Shown here piece after piece: positions 11,297-20,472 of a stretch of DNA of 64,000 bases. Every line of letters starts with the position of its first letter. Within the stretch, counting starts at the first letter, position 1. Location: contig CANMEQ010000007.1 of assembly GCA_947497065.1 (NCBI GenBank), forward strand, positions 1-64,000, in the 5' to 3' direction. The position numbers were made by a program, and so were the translations under genes. This DNA is from an uncultured Paracoccaceae bacterium (GTDB lineage Bacteria; Pseudomonadota; Alphaproteobacteria; Rhodobacterales; Rhodobacteraceae). The notes beneath the pieces are model-generated. The model did no database searches, had not been told where the DNA came from, and worked only from the letters and a program-made list of their open reading frames with translations.

Positions 11297-12172
11297 ATGG
11301 GTATTGAGCGAATTGGCGTCGTTGGCGCGGGCCAAATGGGCAACGGGATTGCGCATGTTTGTGCCTTGGCCGGTTATGACGTGCTGATGACGGATATCAG
11401 CGCCGAAGCCCTGAATGCCGCCGTGGCAAACGTGACCAAGAATATGGAACGCCAGGTGTCCAAGGGGTTGATCACCGAAGAGGCCAAGGCCGAAGGGTTG
11501 CGCCGGATCAACACCACGCTGACGCTCACCGATCTTGGGCCGACCGATCTTGTGATCGAAGCAGCGACCGAGCGGGAAACTGTGAAGCAGGCGATTTTTG
11601 ATGACCTGCTGCCGCATCTGAAGCCGGATACCATTCTGACATCAAACACCTCGTCGATTTCGATCACGCGGCTGGCATCGCGCACGGATCGGCCTGAGAA
11701 GTTTATGGGGTTCCATTTCATGAACCCCGTGCCGATCATGCAGCTGGTGGAGCTGATCCGCGGCATTGCCACGGATGCAGAGACATTCGACGCCTGTAAG
11801 GGTGTTGTGGACCGGCTGGGCAAAACATCGGCCACGTCGGAGGATTTTCCGGCGTTTATTGTGAACCGGATTTTGATGCCGATGATCAACGAAGCGGTTT
11901 ATGCGCTGTATGAAGGTGTCGGGAATGTTGAATCGATCGACACATCGCTGAAGCTGGGTGCGAACCATCCGATGGGCCCGCTTGAGCTGGCGGATTTCAT
12001 TGGGTTGGACACCTGTTTGGCGATCATGAACGTGCTGCATGACGGGTTGGCGGACACGAAATACCGCCCCTGCCCCTTGCTGACCAAATACGTTGAGGCC
12101 GGATGGCTGGGCCGCAAGACCAAACGCGGATTTTATGATTATCGTGGCGAGACGCCTGTTCCGACACGTTAA
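11297..12172 (+). CDS. hbdA: 3-hydroxybutyryl-CoA dehydrogenase
   Basis: A 291-residue enzyme that oxidises (S)-3-hydroxybutyryl-CoA to acetoacetyl-CoA with NAD(P), used in fatty-acid and butyrate metabolism. It has the Rossmann motif GAGQMGNGIAHV at 10-21, the catalytic region GFHFMNPVPIMQLVELI with the active-site His, and the C-terminal dimer domain NRILMPMINEA through GANHPMGPLELADFIGLD. Its placement near etfBA is common in this group and supports a beta-oxidation role. The gene has its own divergent promoter region with a palindrome. Confidence 0.95.
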   Translation: MGIERIGVVGAGQMGNGIAHVCALAGYDVLMTDISAEALNAAVANVTKNMERQVSKGLITEEAKAEGLRRINTTLTLTDLGPTDLVIEAATERETVKQAIFDDLLPHLKPDTILTSNTSSISITRLASRTDRPEKFMGFHFMNPVPIMQLVELIRGIATDAETFDACKGVVDRLGKTSATSEDFPAFIVNRILMPMINEAVYALYEGVGNVESIDTSLKLGANHPMGPLELADFIGLDTCLAIMNVLHDGLADTKYRPCPLLTKYVEAGWLGRKTKRGFYDYRGETPVPTR

Positions 12173-12183
12173 AGTCGGACAAC

Positions 12184-13065
12184 ATGACCACCCGTATCCC
12201 CATGGGTCGCATTGCGAACCTACGCGGTAGCCTTTGGATGATCCTTTCCATGGCGCTCTTTGCTGTGGAGGATGCGTTTGTGAAGGCCGCATCACAGGTG
12301 CTGCCGATCGGGCAGATCTTGTTTGTGTTCGGCCTGGGTGGTGCGGCGGTTTTTGCAGGCATCGCGCGGATTAAGGGTGAGGCGCTGTATACGAAAGACG
12401 TCGTGTCGGTGCCGATGCGCGTTCGGGTGATTTTTGAGATAACGGGCCGGCTGTTTTATGTGCTCGCGCTGGCCCTGACGCCGCTGTCGTCAGCGACTGT
12501 CATCTTGCAAGCAACGCCGCTGGTTGTCGTGCTGGGGGCCGCGTTGGTGTTTAAAGAAACCGTCGGTTGGCATCGCTGGTTGGCGATTGTTGTTGGCTTG
12601 GTCGGTGTTGTTATTATCGTCCAACCCGGCACAGATGGCTTTTCTGCCCTGTCCGTGTTTGCGATTTTAGGCATGATCGGATTTGCGGGGCGGGACCTTG
12701 CCAGCCGTGCCGCGCCCGCGACGATTAGCACGGCTATTTTGGGGCTCTACGGGTTTCTTTCGATTGTGGTGGCAGGCGTTGTATATTCGGTCTGGCAGGG
12801 CGTACCGATTGTACTGCCAGACGCCGCGACATCGGCCTATTTATTTGGGGCTATCGTGTCGGGCGTCGCGGCCTATTCTTGCCTGATGATCGCAATGCGC
12901 ACCGGTGAAGTGTCAGCCGTAACGCCATTTAGGTACACACGGCTGTTGTTCGGGATAACCCTTGGGCTTGTTGTGTTTGGTGAAAGCCTGACATCAGCGA
13001 TGGTACTGGGGTCTGGTCTAATCGTCGCGTCGGGTTTGTTTATTCTTGTGCGCGGCAAGGCATAG
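12184..13065 (+). CDS. EamA/DMT-family membrane transporter
   Basis: A 293-residue inner-membrane protein with ten predicted helices in two five-helix EamA repeats (about residues 15-145 and 155-290). The first repeat ends with the family-typical VILQATPLVVVLGAALVFKE, the second with FRYTRLLFGITLGLVVFGE. Such proteins usually export amino acids or other metabolites; the substrate cannot be inferred here. It starts 12 bases after hbd and is probably co-transcribed. Confidence 0.9.
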   Translation: MTTRIPMGRIANLRGSLWMILSMALFAVEDAFVKAASQVLPIGQILFVFGLGGAAVFAGIARIKGEALYTKDVVSVPMRVRVIFEITGRLFYVLALALTPLSSATVILQATPLVVVLGAALVFKETVGWHRWLAIVVGLVGVVIIVQPGTDGFSALSVFAILGMIGFAGRDLASRAAPATISTAILGLYGFLSIVVAGVVYSVWQGVPIVLPDAATSAYLFGAIVSGVAAYSCLMIAMRTGEVSAVTPFRYTRLLFGITLGLVVFGESLTSAMVLGSGLIVASGLFILVRGKA

Positions 13066-13112
13066 CGAGACGCTTTGCTGCTAAGGCCACTATGGCCGCA
13101 GGACGAACTGCT

Positions 13113-13994
13113 TCAGGTCTCTTTCAAAGCCAAGGTATGTTCACGCAGCCACGCCATGAAGGCCCGTGGGTCTTTGCTGCGCTCGGCGACTTCTTCGGGG
13201 GAAATGGGGTGACCGATGACTGGCTTTTGCGGTTTGTCAAAGGCGTGCGCCACTTCGTGGATCAACAGGCCTTGGCGCAATGTGGCGCTGATTTGGTTGG
13301 CGATCTGATAGGCGCGTGAGTTGCTGCCCGGGAAGTAACAGGGCACGACGGTGGCACCAGACCGTTTGATCATCTTGGCAGTGAAAACGTTCCATTCCTG
13401 TTCAATCGCGGGGCCAAATGCGGTTTCAGACGCGGCGACAACACCCGAGGGAAACAGGGCGATCAACCCGCCATTGCCCAAATGTTCCATGGCTTTGGCG
13501 CGCATTTCGATCATCTTTTTCTGCGCGTCTTCTTCATGCAGGAACGGCACGGGGATCATGTAGCTAGAGGCGCTTTCATCGATGCCCGTCAGCAGAGCCC
13601 GTGTGAGAATGCGGTAATCGTTGCGACGGCGGCCAATCAGGTCGGCCAAAATCATACCATCGACCAGCCCGTGCGGGTGGTTTGCCACAAACATCACCGG
13701 GCCGGTTTCCGGGATACGGTCCAGTTGGTCTTGCGGGGTTTGGATTTCGATGCCCATGGCCCGCATGGTGGCTGGCCAAAAAGCCTGACCGGTGGGTGTG
13801 CCCATGCGTTCGAATTTGCGGACGCGGCGAATGACTTTGACCTTACCGGTCAGCCATTCCATCCCCATGATGAACCAGCGTTTGAGATTGCTGTCGAAGG
13901 TTTCGGAATAGGTCAGCGATGCACGGTCGTAGACGCGCGGTGCGTCTTCGAGCAGCTCTGGTTCGCTTGTTTGGGGGAGTGGTGTCTTCGTCAA
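13113..13994 (-). CDS. Lysophospholipid acyltransferase family protein
   Basis: A 293-residue PlsC-type acyltransferase. The acyltransferase signature NHPHGLVD (NHx4D) is at about residues 104-111, followed by the glycerophosphate-binding ALFPSGVVA (FPxG-like) near 179. The N-terminal region is amphipathic and basic rather than a clear helix. It probably acylates a lysophospholipid or related lipid at the inner membrane. It ends the plus/minus convergent pair with the EamA gene and lies just downstream of the HPr gene on the same strand. Confidence 0.88.
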   Translation of the reverse strand: MTKTPLPQTSEPELLEDAPRVYDRASLTYSETFDSNLKRWFIMGMEWLTGKVKVIRRVRKFERMGTPTGQAFWPATMRAMGIEIQTPQDQLDRIPETGPVMFVANHPHGLVDGMILADLIGRRRNDYRILTRALLTGIDESASSYMIPVPFLHEEDAQKKMIEMRAKAMEHLGNGGLIALFPSGVVAASETAFGPAIEQEWNVFTAKMIKRSGATVVPCYFPGSNSRAYQIANQISATLRQGLLIHEVAHAFDKPQKPVIGHPISPEEVAERSKDPRAFMAWLREHTLALKET

Positions 13995-14025
13995 ACGCTA
14001 TGTCCTAGCCTGTCGGCGCAAAGGG

Positions 14026-14295
14026 TCAGTCCCCTTCGCCGAACTTATCCGCAACCAATGCTGCCAGCGCATCCATGAGCTGTTCAGCCTGCGGCCCGTT
14101 GGTTTCGACCTCAATAGAGGTTCCCTTAGAGGCTGCCAACATCAAAAGCCCCATAATACTATCGCCATCGGCGGACATTCCGTCTTTTGAAACCTTGGCA
14201 TGGCCATCAAACTGTTCTGTCACCTCGACGAATTTTGCGGATGCACGGGCATGCAGCCCTTTGATATTTGTAATTTCTAAAACACGTTGGGTCAT
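14026..14295 (-). CDS. ptsH: HPr phosphocarrier protein
   Basis: An 89-residue HPr. The phosphorylated His15 sits in GLHARASAKFVE, and the regulatory Ser46, target of HPr kinase, sits in GDSIMGLLML. It carries phosphate from enzyme I to EIIA proteins; enzyme I is not in this window. Four bases separate it from the EIIA gene. With no sugar permease nearby, this looks like a regulatory rather than a sugar-importing PTS, as in other alphaproteobacteria. Confidence 0.95.
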   Translation of the reverse strand: MTQRVLEITNIKGLHARASAKFVEVTEQFDGHAKVSKDGMSADGDSIMGLLMLAASKGTSIEVETNGPQAEQLMDALAALVADKFGEGD

Positions 14296-14298
14296 AAT

Positions 14299-14694
14299 TT
14301 AGGTATCCAAGTCGACGGAATGGCTGTCGATATATTTGCGGCCCGCATCAAGGGCGGCTTTCACGGCATCGGGCACCGATTTGCGGCGCGATTTCGCAAG
14401 TTTTACAAGCATGGGAAGGTTTGCACCGTACATAATACGACGGTTATCGGGGCTACAGGCCCGCAGAGACAGGTTGGACGGCGAGCCGCCAAACATGTCG
14501 GTCACGACCACGACACCGTCTCCGGTATCGACGGCATCAGCTGCATCGCAAATTTCGGTTTGCTTTGCAGCACGATCATCTTCCGGCGCAATAGCGATTG
14601 CCCGCAGTCCGGCCTGTTTACCCACGACATGCTCTACCGCCGACAGATATTCTGTCGCCAGCCCGCCATGTGCAACGATCACGATTCCGATCAA
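14299..14694 (-). CDS. PTS EIIA, mannose/fructose-sorbose type
   Basis: A 131-residue stand-alone EIIA-Man domain. The phosphorylation site is His9 in MIGIVIVAHGG, and MFGGSPSN is the conserved loop. It normally receives phosphate from HPr. No EIIB, IIC or IID genes are nearby, so it probably acts as a phosphorylation-state sensor. It is cotranscribed with rapZ, hprK and ptsH. Confidence 0.93.
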   Translation of the reverse strand: MIGIVIVAHGGLATEYLSAVEHVVGKQAGLRAIAIAPEDDRAAKQTEICDAADAVDTGDGVVVVTDMFGGSPSNLSLRACSPDNRRIMYGANLPMLVKLAKSRRKSVPDAVKAALDAGRKYIDSHSVDLDT

Positions 14695-14730
14695 ATCTGC
14701 ATCCCTACGATCCGATGTGAAACGAAAGAC

Positions 14731-15603
14731 TCACTGTCTTCGTTCAAGTTCCCGGTGTCGTTTTGACACCTGCCACCCCTGCTCCGCAAGGGCCAAGGCG
14801 ATTTGTTCCGCAATGTATACGGATCTGTGTTGCCCACCAGTACACCCAAAGCCGATGTTGATATGGGATTTCCCCTCGGCGCGGAAGGCTGGGAGGAGGG
14901 TCAGCAGGAGGTCCGTGACCTTTTCTTTGAAGGGGCCGGCCAGTGGATCGGTCTCGACGTGGGCGCCGACGGGGGCATCAAGGCCTGTTGAGCTGCGCAA
15001 GTCAGGATCCCAGTGGGGGTTTTTCAAAAAGCGGCAATCAAACGTCATATCTGATGCTTTCGGCAGGCCGCGTTTGTAGGAAAAGGATTGCAGTGTAATC
15101 CCGAACAGGGCAGCGCCTTTGTCGCCGAACCAATCGGTCAGCCGTGCTTTGAGATCGTGCGGTGAGAGGTCCGTGGTGTCGAGCAGGAATTCCGCCTTTT
15201 GGAGGAGGGGCGCTAGGATCTTTGCTTCGCGCCGGATGCCTTCGATGGCGGGTGCATCCGGCGATAGGGGATGGCGGCGGCGTGTTTCGGAGTAGCGCCG
15301 CACCAGCGTGTCTTCTGTCGCGTCGAGAAACAGGAGCTGGCAATCGACATCTGGGCGGGTGCGCAGCTGTTTTATCACGTCGGCGACGCCATCGGTTGAA
15401 AAGTCGCGGTTGCGGACATCTACGCCGATGGCCAAAGGCGCGGTGAGTTTGCCGTCGGTCAGGCGCGGGATCAGTGAGAGGGGGAGGTTGTCGATGGCCT
15501 CAAACCCGAGGTCTTCGAGGACATTAATCGCGGTAGAGCGCCCTGCCCCCGACGGGCCACTGACGAGGATGATTTTTTGTGTGGTGGCAGTGGGTTCAGG
15601 CAT
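14731..15603 (-). CDS. rapZ: RapZ family RNA/nucleotide-binding protein
   Basis: A 290-residue RapZ (YvcJ) homologue. The N-terminal P-loop GPSGAGRS (16-23) has Arg where the Walker A Lys is usual; DNLPLSLIPRL follows. The C-terminal domain keeps INIGFGCTGGQHRSVYIAEQ, the site linked to RNA and small-molecule binding in E. coli RapZ, where the protein directs RNase E to GlmZ. Alphaproteobacteria lack a known GlmZ, so its role here is probably metabolic or PTS-linked; that is inference. It sits between hprK and the EIIA gene. Confidence 0.93.
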   Translation of the reverse strand: MPEPTATTQKIILVSGPSGAGRSTAINVLEDLGFEAIDNLPLSLIPRLTDGKLTAPLAIGVDVRNRDFSTDGVADVIKQLRTRPDVDCQLLFLDATEDTLVRRYSETRRRHPLSPDAPAIEGIRREAKILAPLLQKAEFLLDTTDLSPHDLKARLTDWFGDKGAALFGITLQSFSYKRGLPKASDMTFDCRFLKNPHWDPDLRSSTGLDAPVGAHVETDPLAGPFKEKVTDLLLTLLPAFRAEGKSHINIGFGCTGGQHRSVYIAEQIALALAEQGWQVSKRHRELERRQ

Positions 15604-15619
15604 TTCAACCTCTGATGCG

Positions 15620-16069
15620 TTACTCTGATCGACCGTATTTAAGGTAGTGTATCATCGCCTCTGCGATAAGAGGAGTCGCAGGACTGTGAAGAACGGGAAT
15701 GGCCTGATCGAACAGGGTTAGGGTTCGCGGCTCTGGCAGGCGCGCCTTTTCGGCGGTGCCAAGATCAAGGATCGTGTGCAGACGTTCAGCCGCCACGACA
15801 GGTGCGTTTAGAAGACCCAGCCCGCGGACCTCAATCACCTGTGGGGCAGCATCGGGGCCATGGGCCAAAATGCCTGACGGGGAGGTCGAAATGAGGGTCA
15901 TATCGTCGCTCACAAGGCACGCGCCGAGCGCGATCATGCGCAGGGCGAGGCTTGATTTCCCTGTGCCACTGGGGCCCGCGATGACCAAGGCTTTGTCTTG
16001 GAAGCTGATGGTTGTGGCGTGCAGCTGCAGCGCGCCATTTGGCAGTCGCGTAAGGGGGACGGACAGCAT
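15620..16069 (-). CDS. hprK: HPr kinase/phosphorylase, short alphaproteobacterial form
   Basis: A 149-residue protein consisting only of the kinase domain of HprK; the ~130-residue N-terminal domain of Gram-positive HprK is absent, as is usual in alphaproteobacteria. The P-loop GPSGTGKS is at about 33-40 and LVSDDM supplies the acidic Mg site. It should phosphorylate or dephosphorylate HPr on Ser46. It starts right after the chvG stop codon, so the sensor kinase and HPr kinase are co-expressed. Confidence 0.92.
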   Translation of the reverse strand: MLSVPLTRLPNGALQLHATTISFQDKALVIAGPSGTGKSSLALRMIALGACLVSDDMTLISTSPSGILAHGPDAAPQVIEVRGLGLLNAPVVAAERLHTILDLGTAEKARLPEPRTLTLFDQAIPVLHSPATPLIAEAMIHYLKYGRSE

Positions 16070-17809
16070 TTAAACCGGCAGACCCACCACGAACCGCGCC
16101 CCAAGAGGCTCGGAGCCGATATCGGCGTTCGTCGGGCGGATGTTTTCGGCCCAAATGACGCCGCCATGGGCCTCGACGATTTGTTTGGAAATCGCCAGGC
16201 CAAGGCCGGAATTGTCGCCGAATTGCTGTTCGGGCCGTTCGGAATAGAACCGCTGGAACACCTTTTGCAACGCACCTTCGGGGATGCCGGGCCCCGTGTC
16301 TTCGACAACGACCAACACGCGGTTTTCACGTTTGCGCGCCCAGACGCGAATGGCATCGCCATTTTCAGAGAAGGAAATGGCGTTCGAGATAAGGTTCACA
16401 AAGACCTGCGCCAAGCGACCTTCGAGGCCCATGATTTCGATCTCCTCGTTCGGGAGATCTGAAATGAAATCAACGCCTTGTTGTTTGGCTTGATTGCCCA
16501 AGAATTCGGTCAAATGGTCAAGCGTATTGATGAGGTTGAAGGGTTCTTCCTCCTCCTTCACCAATTCAGAATCGAGGCGAGAGGCATTTGAGATGTCGCT
16601 GACCAGACGGTCGAGACGCTGCACGTCATGCTCGATGACGTCGAGCATGCGGGTGCGGTGTTCTTCTTTTTTGGCCAAACGCAGCGTGCCCACGGCGGAC
16701 CGCAGGGAGGCCAATGGGTTTTTGATTTCATGCGCCACATCGGCGGCGAATTGTTCGTTGCCCTCAATCCGTTCAAACAGGGCGGTGACCATGCCGCGCA
16801 GAGAGCCGGAGAGACGCCCGATTTCGTCAGGCCGACCGGTTAGATCGGGGATGCGAATGCGGTGCGGGGACATTTTGCGCGCGTTTTTCTCGCGGCCAAG
16901 TTCGGCGGCATCCGCCAAATCAGTCAAAGGATAGGCGATCGTCGAGGCCAGCAGGAGGCTGAGGACGATTGAGACCAAAACACCAATCACGAACATCTGC
17001 AAAAGTTGTTCGCGGTCATGGGCGACGAGATCGTCAAGCTCGCCCGGCATTGAGACGAGGGCGATCACGCCGACGGGTGTTCCGCCTTGCTGCACCACAG
17101 GGGTCATGACGCTGAAGAAGGTCTTGCCCTGCGGGTCGGTGTTGGCGTTGATCCAGGTGCCATTTTCCAAGGTGTCGGGGACGAAACGAGGAAGGGCGTT
17201 GGACAAATCAAAGTCGGGTTCTTCGGCCTGATCGCCCCGGAACACGCCAGCGGCGAAGGACCACATGCCGGACAAAACCCGGGTGAGCACTGCGCCTTCG
17301 CTGCGGTCTGGCAGACCGCGCACGGGCGGGTCTTCAACGGTGGGGTCGGACCAGCGCCCGACCAATTGGCCTTGCGCGTCCATCAAGTAGACGTCGACGC
17401 CGCCCCGCAAATCGAGGTTTTCAAGCGTGTTGCGCGCGTCAGCGCCATCGCCAGACATCAGGTTCACCGGCGCGTTGACCGGTAGCTGAGCCTCGAACAC
17501 GTCGGCGATCAGCTCGACCTCGTTCACCATGGAAGATGCGCGTTGATAGGCCAGGTTTTCGCGGGCGGGGTTGAGGTAGAGGACGCCCGCGACAAGCACG
17601 ATCAACGCCAGCAGGTTGAAGGTGATGATTTTGCGCGCCAAGGGGGAGCGCACCAGATGCATCAAGCTGCGGTTATTTTGTGGGATCGCGTCTTTGTCTT
17701 CAACACGCGGGGCCACGTAATCATCCCCCAAGACGACGCCGCCCGTCTCGCGCGCAGCGGCGCGGACGGATTTCAGATCGCGAACGTCAATTTTGGGGGC
17801 AACCGTCAT
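16070..17809 (-). CDS. chvG: ChvG-type sensor histidine kinase
   Basis: A 579-residue inner-membrane kinase. TM1 is about 60-80 and TM2 about 270-293, flanking a ~190-residue periplasmic sensor domain; a HAMP-like region follows, then the HisKA phosphosite His360 in HEIKNPLASLR, and an ATPase domain with NLISNAISF, DTGPGIP and GLGLAISK. In Rhizobiales ChvG/ExoS responds to acid and envelope change and is restrained by ExoR; no exoR is visible here. It lies directly downstream of chvI and upstream of hprK. Confidence 0.95.
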   Translation of the reverse strand: MTVAPKIDVRDLKSVRAAARETGGVVLGDDYVAPRVEDKDAIPQNNRSLMHLVRSPLARKIITFNLLALIVLVAGVLYLNPARENLAYQRASSMVNEVELIADVFEAQLPVNAPVNLMSGDGADARNTLENLDLRGGVDVYLMDAQGQLVGRWSDPTVEDPPVRGLPDRSEGAVLTRVLSGMWSFAAGVFRGDQAEEPDFDLSNALPRFVPDTLENGTWINANTDPQGKTFFSVMTPVVQQGGTPVGVIALVSMPGELDDLVAHDREQLLQMFVIGVLVSIVLSLLLASTIAYPLTDLADAAELGREKNARKMSPHRIRIPDLTGRPDEIGRLSGSLRGMVTALFERIEGNEQFAADVAHEIKNPLASLRSAVGTLRLAKKEEHRTRMLDVIEHDVQRLDRLVSDISNASRLDSELVKEEEEPFNLINTLDHLTEFLGNQAKQQGVDFISDLPNEEIEIMGLEGRLAQVFVNLISNAISFSENGDAIRVWARKRENRVLVVVEDTGPGIPEGALQKVFQRFYSERPEQQFGDNSGLGLAISKQIVEAHGGVIWAENIRPTNADIGSEPLGARFVVGLPV

Positions 17810-17821
17810 GGCCGTCCTTCT

Positions 17822-18523
17822 TTACTCTTCGTTGTATCGATACCCGATACCATACAATGTTTCGATTGCCGAAAAATCATCATCGGCAGTGCGCATCTTT
17901 TTGCGCAGACGTTTGATGTGGCTGTCGATGGTGCGGTCATCAACGTAGACCTGATCGTCGTAGGCCACGTCCATCAATTGATCGCGGGATTTCACGAAAC
18001 CGGGGCGTTGGGCCAATGCCTGCAACAGCAGGAATTCTGTGACGGTCAACGACACGTCGTTGCCTTTCCATTTCACCGCGTGACGCAGCGGGTCCATGGA
18101 GAGCTCACCGCGGATCATGATTTTTGTTTCTTCGGTCTCTTCGACCTCTTCGCCGGCGATCGCATCTTGGCGGCGCAAGAGCGCGCGGATGCGCTCCACG
18201 AGAAGACGCTGAGAGAAAGGCTTTTTCACGTAGTCGTCTGCGCCCATGCGCAGGCCGAGGACTTCGTCGATTTCATCGTCTTTGGATGTGAGGAAAATCA
18301 CCGGCATCGATGTTTTCTGGCGCAGACGCTGCAACAGATCCATGCCATCCATGCGTGGCATTTTAATGTCCAGCACAGCCATATCGGGCATGCGTTGGTT
18401 GAACGCGTCCAGGGCTTGCTGGCCGTCGTTGTAGGTTTCGACATCGAAGCCTTCTGCTTCGAGCGTGATCTGAACGGACGTCAAAATATTCCGGTCGTCA
18501 TCGACAAGTGCGATACGTGACAT
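17822..18523 (-). CDS. chvI: ChvI-type response regulator
   Basis: A 233-residue OmpR/PhoB-family regulator. The receiver domain has Asp8-Asp9, phospho-acceptor Asp52 ([11 protein letters not shown]) and the TSK motif; the winged-helix domain has [15 protein letters not shown]. It is the partner of ChvG, 12 bases downstream. It is transcribed divergently from pckA across a 341-base gap, the conserved arrangement in alphaproteobacteria. Whether it regulates pckA here cannot be read from sequence. Confidence 0.95.
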   Translation of the reverse strand: MSRIALVDDDRNILTSVQITLEAEGFDVETYNDGQQALDAFNQRMPDMAVLDIKMPRMDGMDLLQRLRQKTSMPVIFLTSKDDEIDEVLGLRMGADDYVKKPFSQRLLVERIRALLRRQDAIAGEEVEETEETKIMIRGELSMDPLRHAVKWKGNDVSLTVTEFLLLQALAQRPGFVKSRDQLMDVAYDDQVYVDDRTIDSHIKRLRKKMRTADDDFSAIETLYGIGYRYNEE

Positions 18524-18864
18524 GGCAATGCCCCTTTTTTCTGCTCAATTAATTTTGCCTGTTTTTTGTTTGTTTTGCCCTGCATGGGCCGTGCGAATCA
18601 ATCCAAAACTGTAGAAACGAGGCAATCGCCTGCCCAAATGTGGCCAAAAAAAATAACCAATGGCTAAAATGCCTCACTCTGGTGGGTTTGGGGGTTATTC
18701 TAGAATACTAGAAGATCAGTCGAGCAATTAAATTTCGAATTGGTTGCGCTAACGGTAATTTGGTTGCGCTAACGGTAAATTTGACGGGTATTCAGTTGTA
18801 AAATCGTCATGTTAGGACCGCTCTATCGGGGCACTTTCGCCCCTGTCACATTAGGAGCGAGACA
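18524..18864. promoter_or_regulatory. chvI-pckA divergent regulatory region
   Basis: A 341-base gap with no convincing coding frame, more AT-rich than its surroundings. It holds a TTCTAG-AATA-CTAGAA palindrome (18698-18713), two 20-bp tandem repeats (18740-18779) and a TTGACG hexamer at 18781 that could be a pckA -35 element, although no good -10 lies 17 bases further on. Confidence 0.6.
18740..18779 (+). repeat. Two tandem 20-bp repeats upstream of pckA
   Basis: TTGGTTGCGCTAACGGTAA occurs twice in direct tandem with a 20-bp period, so both copies lie on nearly the same face of the helix. They end one base before a TTGACG hexamer, an activator-like position. The core GCGCTAAC is LacI-family-like. 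CceR, a LacI-type regulator of gluconeogenic genes in Rhodobacter, is a possible ligand, but I cannot confirm that its motif matches. Confidence 0.6.
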
Positions 18865-20463
18865 ATGGACCACGGCACGGTCAACCCATCCATGAAACTG
18901 CCTGCGCAAGGCATCACCGGTTTGGGTCAGGTCTATTACAACTACTGTGAGGACGATCTGTCGGCGGCGGCTGTCGCGCGAGGGGAAGGCCAGTTGGGCA
19001 AGGGCGGGACATTCCTGACCACGACTGGCAAATTCACTGGACGGTCGCCAAAAGACAAGCACGTGGTGCGCAGCGTGACCACGGAAAACACCATCTGGTG
19101 GGACAACAACGCCGCGATGGAACCCGATGCGTTTGATCGGCTGTACGATGATATGATCGCCCATATGGGTGGTAAGGATTACTTTGTTCAGGACCTGTTC
19201 GCAGGCGCTGATCCAACCCACCGTTTGGACGTGCGATTTGTTACGGAAATGGCATGGCATGGATTGTTCATCCGGCATCTGATGCGCCGCCCGACGGCGG
19301 ATGAAGTTGAGGTGTTTGCACCGGATTGGACCGTGATCAACTGCCCAAGTTTCTTGGCCGATCCAACACGTCACGGATGCCGGTCGGAAACCGTGATCAC
19401 CATGAACTTTGACCGCAAGATCATTTTGATCGCGGGCACGGAATATGCGGGTGAAAACAAGAAATCAGTGTTCACGCTGTTGAATTACCTGCTGCCAGAG
19501 AAAGACATCATGCCGATGCATTGCTCGGCCAACCACGCCGAAGGCAACCCAGTGGACAGCGCAGTGTTCTTTGGCCTGTCGGGCACGGGCAAAACCACAT
19601 TGTCCGCCGATCCGGATCGTGTGTTGATTGGCGACGATGAGCATGGCTGGTCCGAGCGTGGGATTTTCAATTTCGAGGGGGGCTGCTACGCCAAAACCAT
19701 CGGGCTGAACCCGGAGGCTGAGCCGGAAATCTATGCCACGACACAGATGCCCAACACGGTCATCGAGAACATGGTGTTTGATCCAGAAACGTTGGAGCTG
19801 GATTTTGAAGACGACAGTCTGACCGCAAATATGCGGTGCGCCTATCCCTTGAACTACATCTCGAACGCGTCTGAAAGCGCGCTTGGGGGTCACCCTAAGA
19901 ATATCATCATGTTGACCTGTGATGCCTTCGGTGTGCTGCCCCCCATCGCGCGGCTGACGCCAGCGCAGGCGATGTACCACTTCCTGTCTGGGTTCACGTC
20001 CAAGGTGGCGGGCACCGAACGGGGTGTGACCGAGCCGGAGCCGACGTTCTCGACCTGTTTTGGCGCGCCCTTCATGCCGCGCCGGCCCGAGGTTTACGGG
20101 GATTTGCTGCGCTCCAAAATCGCGGCACATGGTGCGACCTGTTGGTTGGTGAACACGGGCTGGACCGGTGGCGCCTATGGCACGGGTAACCGGATGCCGA
20201 TTAAGGCGACACGTGCCTTGCTGACGTCTGCATTGAACGGCACGCTAGCCGAGGGTGAGTTCCGCAAGGATGTGAATTTCGGATTTGATGTTCCGGTTTC
20301 ATGTGCGGGTGTTGATGATCTGTTGCTGACCCCGCGTGACACATGGGCCGATGCAACTGCCTATGATGTGCAGGCGGCGAAACTGGTCGATATGTTTGCG
20401 GACAATTTCGAAAAGTACGTTCCGTATATCGATGAGGATGTCAAAGCCGCTGCGATTGGCTAG
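18865..20463 (+). CDS. pckA: Phosphoenolpyruvate carboxykinase (ATP)
   Basis: A 532-residue enzyme converting oxaloacetate and ATP to phosphoenolpyruvate, CO2 and ADP, the entry step of gluconeogenesis. The P-loop [11 protein letters not shown] is near residue 238 and the metal-binding GDDEHGW near 258; FTGRSPKDK and [10 protein letters not shown] are further family motifs. The start is preceded by AGGAGCGAG. It is divergent from chvI. The tandem repeats upstream suggest regulation by carbon source. Confidence 0.97.
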   Translation: MDHGTVNPSMKLPAQGITGLGQVYYNYCEDDLSAAAVARGEGQLGKGGTFLTTTGKFTGRSPKDKHVVRSVTTENTIWWDNNAAMEPDAFDRLYDDMIAHMGGKDYFVQDLFAGADPTHRLDVRFVTEMAWHGLFIRHLMRRPTADEVEVFAPDWTVINCPSFLADPTRHGCRSETVITMNFDRKIILIAGTEYAGENKKSVFTLLNYLLPEKDIMPMHCSANHAEGNPVDSAVFFGLSGTGKTTLSADPDRVLIGDDEHGWSERGIFNFEGGCYAKTIGLNPEAEPEIYATTQMPNTVIENMVFDPETLELDFEDDSLTANMRCAYPLNYISNASESALGGHPKNIIMLTCDAFGVLPPIARLTPAQAMYHFLSGFTSKVAGTERGVTEPEPTFSTCFGAPFMPRRPEVYGDLLRSKIAAHGATCWLVNTGWTGGAYGTGNRMPIKATRALLTSALNGTLAEGEFRKDVNFGFDVPVSCAGVDDLLLTPRDTWADATAYDVQAAKLVDMFADNFEKYVPYIDEDVKAAAIG

Positions 20464-20472
20464 GATCATCGC

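Noticed and set aside
15620-16069. Truncated hprK pseudogene
   Set aside because: The protein lacks the N-terminal domain of Gram-positive HprK, but this short form with an intact P-loop is normal in alphaproteobacteria.
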